Below the pieces are notes generated by a model, which made no database searches, was not told the DNA's origin, and saw only the letters and a list, made by a program, of their open reading frames with translations. This document shows positions 21,786 through 30,282 of a stretch of 30,282 bases of DNA, in pieces (position 1 is the first letter of the stretch; every line of letters begins with the position of its first letter). Origin of the DNA: Trichoplax sp. H2 (Eukaryota > Placozoa > Uniplacotomia > Trichoplacea). The translations under genes were made by a program, and so were the position numbers. The stretch is from positions 1-30,282 of the forward strand of contig NOWV01000381.1 in assembly GCA_003344405.1 (NCBI GenBank). The letters run 5' to 3'.

Positions 21786-22000
21786 CTGGTCTGGCATAAA
21801 ATTGATATCCTATCGCTACGCATAGTATAAAGCATGCAAATAGCATAGTCAAATTAGTATCGTTAATATTCTTAGACGATAAATAAATAAATACGAGTAT
21901 CTAAAGCTATAGATCAAAAGGGAAGTGATCGTCAAATGACATAATATACGCGTATTAGTCTAATTACCGGCTACGCAGATGTATAAATTGTGTTAGCTTC

Positions 22001-22180
22001 TTAGTTATAAAGCTTATTCTGGCATTCTTTTACGGCTCCTTCTATCTTTTTCTTAAATTCATCGCTTACTTTTCGGCTCAGGATGATATGTACTGTATAT
22101 ACGAAAGTAAGTCAAGATTGCCATTCTTCTCAATAAAGTCTTCTACTCTACGAGTATAAATAGAACGTCCGTAGGTACAT
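22001..22180 (-). pseudogene. C-terminal remnant of a methyltransferase family copy
   Basis: Reading the minus strand, EDFIEKNGNLDLLSYIQ in one frame is followed after a frameshift by HIILSRKVSDEFKKKIEGAV, then KECQNKLYN and a TAA at 22001-22003. This matches DILVKNIDEEGSLKIYSCMQ, then IILSKKASSEMRQKVEKVV and EECRNQFY of copy A. The frameshift at about 22090 and the absence of any N-terminal part show it is broken. It is more diverged from copies A and B than they are from each other. Confidence 0.85.
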
Positions 22181-24919
22181 GATTCATTCTATCATTGTTC
22201 TAATCTTCCATTGACAACCCTATATGTGATGTAAAAGTCTTCAGAAGGAAGCAACTGCTCTGTCTTGTGTTCTAACATACGATCTTCTACTTTCTACAAA
22301 TAAGTATCCCTAAAACTAGAACGTATCTTTGTGACTAATACATCACAACATGCATATACTTGCATAGTGACTAATTTTACACGATAGTAAATAAGACTGT
22401 ACAGTACAGTAGCAGATTTAGTACCCGCTTTTGACTATGTTATCATAAGCGTATGCTTTGCTAAAAGAATATACGATGAAGTACTTGTAAAGCGCTACCG
22501 TCATCGCAATAGCTACCAAAGAAGAAATTTTTTCGCTGATACTATCCTATCTACTTTAGTAATTCTTTATTGCTTGCTTAATCTATGTATAGAGAATTAG
22601 ATAAGCAAAATGAACTTTTTACTACATGATGCCATCACGGGACTAGAATGTATTACGCTTACAAACTAAGGTTTACAACGCGAAAAAATACTAAAGAAGC
22701 TTATGCTTATAAGAGCTCTATCATTTATTTTGAGAAATCGTTCTTCACCCTACTCCCTCTCCCTCTCTTATCATTACATTACTGTTCTATTTACTAATGA
22801 ATGAAGTAGAAATAAAATAAATAAGATTATGCCGGGCTATCCAATCATGAAGCGACAACCTATCTAAATTTTCGTAAATATGATATCGTAATTAGTCAGC
22901 CAAACGTGTTCATTCTTGAATATACGAGTATGTAAATATTATCCGGAAATAATATGGTTAGTATTGAATATCAAGCTAACTGTAAATAGTGTAAAAACTG
23001 AGATTTTATCTTTAAAATAAGATTCTATTATCATAAAAATACTTGACATATTATCGTTAAATAGAGTTTAATGATACTCATTGAAATTTTTTAGATCGTA
23101 TTTTGTCATAAGAAATTGCTATTTCATAGAACTTCAACAAATAATGATTTTAGCTACTAATCCATTATGCTTTGTAATGAAATAAGTAAATCGTCTATTT
23201 CAGGCTTTGCAATAAAAAGAATCATCATTATATTAAAAGGGAGGTGGATTTTCAATGCAAAGTTATCAGTTTTAAATTAGCCAGTTACTAATTATTCAAA
23301 TATGTACTTAAAAACTAACGTATACCATAAGTCGTGCTCGTAAAACTAAATAGTGTACCATGGCTTGGACAACTAACCACGAAATATAAAGTATACATGT
23401 CTTGATCAATTGGTTTCGTTTGAAAATCTGCAGTTTATCTAACTTCTCAGCTATGAGTACAGTATATGTTATATTAAAACATTAACTACCGTCATTGTAA
23501 ATTCTAAAGCAATAATTATGGATGAATAATTATAATTATTGAAACCAGAAACCACTATGAATACCAGCGTAAACTAGGCGAAAAATCAATTTATTAAATG
23601 CGAGGATATTTACTTCAAATCAATAATTTAGTAATATTAGGGAATCTAGTATGAGTCTTTCTGAACGTAGATAATTTATTGTAAGATTAATTTAGAGCAA
23701 TTTAGATTGATGATGCTTTAGTTTTATTCTATCAACTGCCATGAAGCGTAAAAAAGCGATGCAGTTCTACACTTTAGTAAAAGAATAGTAAAGTAACCAA
23801 GGAAGCTGTCAAAAAGTAATCTTGAAGTAGGATACTTTGTTTCTCCAATAATTAATCAATATAACAATTCTAGTTGGTTCTTATATTTTTGGGATAGTAT
23901 AGTAGACTGGAACAGCATTAATGGCTTCCTTTTTACTAATATTTTTAAGAACACATTCTTGCTGTATTTTTGGCATTGTTGTTCAAGATTAAGATGGGGA
24001 GGTATTTTCCTTAATTAATTACGTCAAGCTAAAGTAATAATACCACAGTTTAATAAATTTAAATTTTCTTTCCTATTATCTCTCAGATAGGTAAATTGAA
24101 TCAGATGAATACAAGATGAATTAATTGTACTAATAACAAAATAAATATGGTGGAAAAATGCTATCCATATGCACTATTATTGTACTATGTATGATAAAGC
24201 TGCCGGTAAGTATAATATTTAGAAGATAAGAATTAAGTGTAAGGTAAACATTAGAGTTTCTATTCATTACTGTTATGATTTTGGTGCTTGTTGCCTAGAG
24301 TAGTAATGGAAGACCTCTAAGTGATGATATTTAATTTGCTAATCGCGATTGTAGTTAAAATTTCTGAAGTATCTTCAATAGAGATCTCGTTGTTATTTTT
24401 GCAGCAATAATTTCTAACTTTGATATAGTTTTACTGTTGAACCACAGAGTAAAAATTATATTTACTGTTTTCGATACTCATTTTAGTGGCAAAACAACAA
24501 TATTGTGGCGTGCATTTTACGAATCGAAGGCGAGTGATTTTTTTCGCCTAGACAGCCAATACGATAGTATGTAAAATTTTCCAGTAACTATTCGAGTAGT
24601 ACATTTGTGGGTTGATCATACTTAAAGATAATTCATTCATTTTGTCATTGAAAGTAATATTTAATAGTAAATATCTCAATCAATGTACGTTATTAACAAG
24701 TTATAATTTTCAATTTTGATGGTCATTATAAAATATAATCCTTAAAAAATAGTTTATATTCTGATCGATAGTGCAGGCGCAGTAATTATTAATTAGTATA
24801 GTTCTACAAGTAACTCATATTTCGTATGATTTAGTTTTATCAGAAATAATCTTGATGCATCTGATGTCGAAAATCATATTAGTATATTACATACAGTTTA
24901 GGTTGTAGGAAAATACATT
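22181..24919. other. AT-rich intergenic region between methyltransferase copies
   Basis: I see no coding block or recognisable RNA gene in these 2.7 kb. A short ACAGTAC word cluster occurs at about 22399-22411 and a CT-rich pyrimidine patch at about 22749-22771. The 3' flanks of copies A and B show no obvious similarity to each other, so the duplicated unit ends near the stop codons. Confidence 0.5.
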
Positions 24920-26056
24920 TTACAACATAGATATTATCTTTTCTGGGCTGATTTGAGAAAATAGATTCCGACATTCTTCTACAACCTTTTCTACTTTCTG
25001 CCGCATTTCCGAACTTGCTTTTTTACTTAGTATTATTTGCATACATGAATATATTTTAAGGCTACCTTCTTCATCTAACTTTTCCACTAAGATATCGAGT
25101 AAATTTTGTAATCCTCGTGGACTTCGATCCATAAAGAGATCGTTTGGCGATCGATGACCCAGAAATAAGATCATTTGCAAATCTTGTAGAGCTTCAGTAT
25201 TATCGTGTAATTCGTGATAACGACTAGGATTCCTGAATATATCCACGTACATCTTAAAGTTGTTTGAAAATCGAATAGCAGAAGTGTACGGTACGTCATA
25301 ACAGTTTATTCCTAGCCTATGACATGAATATCTAATCAGACTATCAGCAGATAACATTCGATATTCTTCATCAGTTGGAATAAAATTTTTGATGTGATTT
25401 CTAATAAAATAGCTTAATGCAACATTACCATTTACTTTAAGAGAACTATGAAATAGTAGTGCGATACCGTCGTCGGTTAATAGATCTGTCACGATACTAT
25501 CTAAAAGATTAGTGACTCCAAATCGACCATTTTTATGTGGAAAAGAAAGATAGTACATACCATGGATAAGATAGACAAGGCGAAATCGATTCATCGATTG
25601 TGTAATCTCTTCCTTCGTATACAACAGCTGTGCCACATCAGATTTTAATAAATCGCCGAACGCAATTTGAAAATTTTTCAACGGGATAGTTTGATCACGA
25701 TAAGCATTTGAAAGATTATGATAAATTGGTGGTACTTTCTCGTCATGTAGAATATTTTGGTTTAAAGAGACTCCGCTACCAATAAAATTAAAATTGTTGT
25801 CCAATCCTCTAATATCTAAACCTGACTTAAATTTAATTCCTTTTAAGTATCTTATAATAGTATCTCCTTCACCACACGCGATATCAGCCACTAAAGTGAC
25901 TCGTTTATCGTCGTTTAGTAAACCTTGGTTTTGTAATTTATTTAAGAAAGTATGATTGACTATCGATCCATTTCTTTTTTCGTTACTTAAGTTCTTGTAG
26001 GCTCTGAAAGCTTTATCATATTCATAGACATCGGTTTTAATTGCAAATGGATGCAT
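24920..26056 (-). CDS. class I SAM-dependent methyltransferase, HNMT-like, intronless copy B
   Basis: A single-exon 378-residue frame and recent paralogue of the 20260-21390 gene. Motif I VADIACGEGD, RGLDNNF, FGDLL and FRLVYLIHGMYYL are all retained, so it should be competent for SAM binding. Residues 1-131 are identical to copy A. Differences cluster at 167-228 (for example YLSFPHKNGRFG for YLSLPDKNSRSG, and SSLKVNGNV for SAVKENGNM), at 325-327, and in the last 15 or so residues, where FSQISPEKIISML replaces FYLMNPENIWL. Clustering around motifs IV-V and the following loop may alter substrate recognition. Substrate and pathway are unknown. The 5' flank matches copy A closely for only about 40 bp, then only as scattered blocks. 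Confidence 0.88.
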   Translation of the reverse strand: MHPFAIKTDVYEYDKAFRAYKNLSNEKRNGSIVNHTFLNKLQNQGLLNDDKRVTLVADIACGEGDTIIRYLKGIKFKSGLDIRGLDNNFNFIGSGVSLNQNILHDEKVPPIYHNLSNAYRDQTIPLKNFQIAFGDLLKSDVAQLLYTKEEITQSMNRFRLVYLIHGMYYLSFPHKNGRFGVTNLLDSIVTDLLTDDGIALLFHSSLKVNGNVALSYFIRNHIKNFIPTDEEYRMLSADSLIRYSCHRLGINCYDVPYTSAIRFSNNFKMYVDIFRNPSRYHELHDNTEALQDLQMILFLGHRSPNDLFMDRSPRGLQNLLDILVEKLDEEGSLKIYSCMQIILSKKASSEMRQKVEKVVEECRNLFSQISPEKIISML

Positions 26057-26254
26057 TATTATACTAATAGTTTCTTTTGTTAACTTCTATCCCTATGTTA
26101 AATTAAGGGTAATGGCTCGGCATGCGTAATGAACTTGATTTGTTTGCTCTAGGTAACTTCTTTATCAATTGATAAGTACACTAGAAATCTCCGATTACCA
26201 TCCCTTAAGGCAGCCAATGAATGTAAATGAGCCGACTTCTAGACTTATTAAATA

Positions 26255-26412
26255 TGCAAAGCACCCCGATCGCTGATCCTATTTATCCATCGATTATTAG
26301 AATAATATGGTATGATGTACTCTAATCCATAGTTATTTATGACTGTAACCTGTACCTATGACCACCTCATGTAGCTTAATTAATAAATTATGTTAATCAA
26401 GTATTGTATGAT
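26255..26412 (-). promoter_or_regulatory. upstream elements shared by the methyltransferase copies (copy B)
   Basis: These are the counterparts of the copy A elements: GCAAAGC..CCCGATCGCTGATCC at 26255-26279 and GTTAATCAAGTATTGTATGAT at 26392-26412, the latter about 336 bp upstream of the ATG (about 373 in copy A). Confidence 0.4.
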
Positions 26413-27204
26413 GAATGACTTAGTCTAGTATTGCTCTTACACGCTAAGCTATGCATACAGCAAGCATATGACCGTAGTTAACTTTACAAGTTATTCTAGA
26501 GAACAAAAATACAACATCAATTAGTGCAGGATAGTGTATAATCGAGTCCATCATATGCTCTTACCATTACAAGCGGGTACTAAATGGAACATTTGGACAA
26601 TTTGTAGGGGACCTTTATTAATATCGTATAGTATTATTGCTTGGCTTGTAAACAAAATATTCTAAATATTTATAGCGCTAACATAAATACACTGAATTTA
26701 TCATTTTATACAATAACAACAATTGTTATTGACGTCGTATATTCAATAAAACATGCTACTGGTTATGGTAGTTCGAACTTTTGAATTAAAGAACTCGTTT
26801 TGTACAGATAAATAAAAATTAGCACAAATCTTAAATCTTGGATAAAGCAGAAGTGAAAAAGAAACATTCTACTGCAGTTAAACGGTACTGATATGTTATT
26901 CGATAATAAGAACAAATTGATCGTGCCAGCGTTAACAACTAAGAGTAGAAACTCAACAAGTGAGCTATTTAGCTCATTTTTTATATAATTATTTACATTT
27001 ATATAGCCCACGCTAGATATGCCAAGTTATTAGAGCTTTATACTAAAGTGGGCATAGAATAAACTCTGAAATGATCTACTGTGCAAACATGTAGATATTA
27101 GAGGATATCCACCTTATTATGACCTACGGTATTAGTTATCTATATAAAGTTATCGACTAACTTTACCCTTTGTGGGTGTTAAACTATTGAAAAACTTTTG
27201 TAAT
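26413..27204. other. intergenic region, no gene seen
   Basis: The open frame at 26763-27011 (minus, 82 codons) is hydrophobic and low-complexity and matches nothing I recognise, so I do not call it. No RNA gene or repeat is supported. Confidence 0.4.
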
Positions 27205-27600
27205 GAATGATGGATTTAATTAAGATCTCACGAAAATCTTATAGAGTTTCAGTATTATCCGATGAAGTACTGTAAATTATAAAATAACGGTTAAACTTCT
27301 TAATATCGGTGTCTTTTTATACTCATTCCAATTCTTTGAGAATGAGCTAATGAAGGGATGCAAAATTTTCTATCGAGTGAACGCATTCCGTAGAGTTCTT
27401 ATCTTTAGATGATCTCATTCACTTGCATCTAAATGTTTAGTTACACTATCAAAATAATAATCTCTAGAATTATCTAATTGACCTATCATCTTTTCCATTA
27501 CGTTTACATAAAGTGTTTTTATAATTACTAATACTTTATCATGCCGAAAGACATCAGTCTAAATTTGTATATCTCCATAATATTCTTTACTTCTTTGTTG
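27205..27600 (-). pseudogene. internally deleted methyltransferase remnant
   Basis: Both ends of the family are recognisable at nucleotide level on the minus strand. About 27540-27600 matches the start region of the intact copies (the GACATC.GT.TAAAT.TG block plus the immediate upstream AATAT..T..CTTTTGTTG). About 27205-27290 matches the region around residues 285-305 (TCTTATAGAGTTTCAGTATTATC against TCTTGTAGAGCTTCAGTATTATC). Only about 300 bp separates blocks that are about 850 bp apart in the intact genes, so the middle is largely deleted. No open frame survives. Confidence 0.65.
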
Positions 27601-28429
27601 TCCAATTTATCTAAATATAGTACATAACGAGAGGAAAATCTTGATATGTAATTTGATTTTTTTTGTGGATAACTGCTGTACCACTTTTATAGGCAAGATT
27701 CTTTAATACTGGATAAGCTATAAACAGCAGACTACGGCAGATGATCGTTTGGCCATATGAAATCACATTCTAGAAAATTACTCCAACACTAATTAGTCCA
27801 GGACTAAAATTCATCTATACGTATAAGCAAAAGAAAAACGCCTTTTTTTAAAATTTAATTAACAAACCGTTCCCATATTTTGCATAAACAAGCTACAGTA
27901 GATGAAAAATATAAACAACAGTAATTTAAAATATACTAGTACAAACTCACGTCGCTTTGCTGACGGTTTACGATAATGTACCCATTTGTTAATAATTGAC
28001 AGATAGTATTACCATTCGATATTATATATATCCCAGTAATAGCCAGGCACTACTATATTCACAGCTATGCTTGTAGAATACTACTTTTCAATAATACATT
28101 CACGGATGAAATGCTATGAAATGCTATATTAAGATTAGTTAATGGTCCAAAGCAAATTATGATAACTAATGTACGGTGATGGACAAACCAAGTTAAGATT
28201 AGCAGGTACTGTAAGAATCTTATACTGACCTATTGAAATGAACCCATAATCACAGTCATCTAACAGTAGTATAAATACCCTCCTCGCTGCTCGTGTACAG
28301 GGTGGGTCGGTGGCATTTCATAATATAGAGGATAATTAACGCCATTCCCTACATCATCTACTACCGTATTCGATATATAGCAGTCAACGCCAACATTTGT
28401 ACTTTACTAGCAATACTAAGCAATACTAA

Positions 28430-29120
28430 GATGTTGCTATATTAAAATTTCTAGATGCTATCCAAAGGAAATTCGATACGCCGCTACTTAGTGACTTGTT
28501 ACCAATTACCTTCTTCTTTAATTTAGGAGTGCTATTAAACAGTAGCACGATACTGTTATCGATTAATAGATCTGTCATAACACCGTCAAAAAGATTAGTG
28601 ATTCTAAACCGACCAATTTTATACGGGGAAGCATAGTACATGCTTCCCCATAAAATCGACCCATCGATTGCTTAATCTCGTCTTTCGTATATATATATAC
28701 TGTATATACGGGACAGCATCTGTATCATATGAGATTTTAACAAATCGTCGTATATATAATTTAATAATTTTTCAATAGGATAGTTTGATTTACGATAAGT
28801 ACTTGAAAGAATATGATAAATTGGCAAATTTTTCTCTTCTGCATCTACTGTTTTTGCTTACAGGGTTGCTGCTATCAATAAATTTAGAACAATTATCCTT
28901 TAAATTCAATACCTTTAAAATACCCTAAAATAGTATCTTCTCCAACACATGTCACATAAATAATTAAAGTTACTAGATTGCTTTCGCTCAATGAATCTTG
29001 ATGCCATAAAATCTTTAAGAGAGCGATAGACTAATGATCCATTCCTTTTTTCGTGATATAATTTCTTGTAAGTCTGAATGCTTTATCATAAGCAAAAATA
29101 TCATTTCTATTGCAAATGTC
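28430..29120 (-). pseudogene. frameshifted methyltransferase copy lacking the C-terminal third
   Basis: On the minus strand this aligns with residues from about 3 to 235 of the intact copies. The start region reads FAIEMIF, where a frameshift falls, then AYDKAF and GMDH followed by TAG. It continues through a degraded motif I region (about 28950), an inserted TA-rich microsatellite at about 28688-28706, and MYYASPYKIGRFRITNLFDG (from about 28641), matching MYYLSFPHKNGRFGVTNLLDS of copy B. The alignment stops near 28430 and the rest is absent. It shares M, G and F at the copy-B-specific positions 167, 177 and 179, so it belongs to the B-like lineage in that segment. Confidence 0.85.
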
Positions 29121-29245
29121 TCCTTCCTTAGCTTTTATCTACTTCCTATCATCGACTTTATTGCAATACGGTATGTTCTACTTTAATTTGTAGCTATTTA
29201 AGACATTAATACCTATGATTTTGTGTTTCTGAACAAATATAATAT

Positions 29246-29268
29246 GTTATTCAAGTACTATGCTATCA
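29246..29268 (-). promoter_or_regulatory. third instance of the shared upstream element
   Basis: GTTATTCAAGTACTATGCTAT at 29246-29266 closely resembles the GTTAATCAAGTA.TGTATGAT block found upstream of copies A and B. It lies about 125 bp upstream of the decayed start of the 28430-29120 pseudogene. Confidence 0.35.
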
Positions 29269-29453
29269 CTAGTCCGATATTAGATCGATGCTATACCACG
29301 AAGTTGCTCAGCAAGTATTCCAATATTACAGTCAATCTTACAGTACTGTACACTAAATCCACAGGACAGAAAGCTCCGTGCTTCAAGTTAGGCCCAAGAT
29401 GCGCCATTTAAGCTATTAGATTAGTGATTTCCCTTCGAAAAAGAGACATAAAA

Positions 29454-29527
29454 GGAGTCAGACATCATGACGCTGGCACTCAAAGGTTAGTAGTCTCTAG
29501 GGAATAGCCGCCTGACTACCGGACTCC
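29454..29527. other. nested stem-loop element of unknown nature
   Basis: GGAGTC (29454-29459) pairs with GACTCC (29522-29527), and GTAGTC (29490-29495) pairs with GACTAC (29514-29519) around an 18-nt loop. The outer span of 74 nt is tRNA-sized, but there is no T-loop consensus or credible D and anticodon arms, so I do not call a tRNA. Confidence 0.3.
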
Positions 29528-30170
29528 ATGATTATTATTAACATTACTGTTGAATGCCACTACTGGAAATTGCGTGGTAGATCAATCTTGCAAAGAAATC
29601 CACTTTTTCTACTCTAGTGTATTTATTTCAGCCATCCTATGCTGTAGAAGAAAGCAAATGAACTATTATCCATTCAATTTGTAAAAGCAACTGCTGCAAA
29701 ATGATTATTTTGGCAGCCATGCCGAATGTAATCCGTCAGTGATCTCGATGTGCTATTGAATTGACATGAAGCATTGTTTTGAGCGGCAAGAATTTTTTAG
29801 TATGGACAAGGGGTTGTCATTTCAATTCAATAGAACAAGGTTACTGCTAATTTTGTACAGACATTTAGCCGTAGGTTACCTAAAGTCAAAATTAATGAAT
29901 ACAGCATTATTGAACACGAAGAATAGCTTGAGCAAATATTCTCTTATTATGATGATTTTATGCAGGCTTATTGATTCCAAAAAGAAAGAATAATTTTGCA
30001 ATAGCAGTGGTGCTTTGTTTAAATCAATGTAGCGAAACATACGTATTAGCCCTTGTCAACTGGTTACTAACTGTTTGCTAAGGACTTGTTAGGCTGCAAA
30101 GACATCGGTTGCTTGTTAATAAACTGACATTGGACTTGCACGTGTACTAAAGAAATGAGCAGTAGAAACC
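29528..30170. other. intergenic region upstream of the plus-strand methyltransferase
   Basis: The open frame at 29766-29993 (+) has no recognisable features. The stretch presumably holds the promoter of the gene starting at 30171. I do not find the shared upstream element of the minus-strand copies here. Confidence 0.4.
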
Positions 30171-30282
30171 ATGGAGGAACATGCAATTAGAACTGATATT
30201 TTCCAATATGATAAAGCTTTTCTTGCCTACAAGAGTTGCAACAATGATCATGAGAGATTGTCTCGATTAAATCATACTTTCT
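30171..30282 (+). CDS. N-terminal start of a diverged HNMT-like methyltransferase, truncated by the window end
   Basis: The ATG sits in a good context (AAACCATGG). The 37 visible codons read MEEHAIRTDIFQYDKAFLAY and then SCNNDHERLSRLNHTF. They align without gaps to MHPFAIKTDVYEYDKAFRAY...VNHTF of copies A and B after a small deletion in the middle. This part precedes the SAM-binding motif, so catalytic competence cannot be judged. The opposite strand orientation and lower identity suggest an older paralogue than the A/B pair. Confidence 0.8.
   Translation, partial: MEEHAIRTDIFQYDKAFLAYKSCNNDHERLSRLNHTF

Noticed and set aside
26763-27011. 82-codon minus-strand open frame
   Set aside because: Low-complexity hydrophobic translation, no similarity to the surrounding methyltransferase family and no recognisable motif.

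Overview
The window comes from an AT-rich eukaryotic genome. It carries multi-exon genes with GT..AG introns, mostly 50-500 nt, and a gene for a motile-cilium protein. This fits an early-branching animal; a placozoan is my best guess from intron size, base composition and gene style, but nothing in the sequence proves it.

Layout. Positions 1-2084 hold no recognisable gene. They contain a two-copy tandem duplication, GTAC/ACAGTAC-rich tracts and palindromes. Positions 2085-9449 (+) hold a complete SETD1/Set1 histone H3K4 methyltransferase gene that I could resolve into 11 exons joining in one frame (1185 codons plus stop). It has the N-terminal Set1 region, an RRM, a proline-rich linker, an unusual in-frame 27-bp repeat array, a WDR5-binding Win motif, and SET and post-SET domains. 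Convergent to it, 16044-10126 (-) holds a complete 15-exon DRC2 (CCDC65) gene for the nexin-dynein regulatory complex of motile cilia (499 codons plus stop). A perfect RFX X-box lies in a palindrome about 570 bp upstream of its ATG.

From about 18.1 kb to the right end the window is a local family cluster of class I SAM-dependent methyltransferases that look like distant histamine N-methyltransferase relatives. Two intronless full-length copies on the minus strand (20260-21390 and 24920-26056) are almost identical over their N-terminal third. Four degenerate remnants lie around them (about 18116-18600, 22001-22180, 27205-27600 and 28430-29120). The first 37 codons of a more diverged paralogue run off the right end on the plus strand (30171-30282). 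The pattern suggests tandem birth-and-death with recent gene conversion.

SETD1 and DRC2 are ordinary conserved genes with independent roles (chromatin and cilia). The methyltransferase cluster is the accessory, fast-evolving part and the best place to look for something undescribed.
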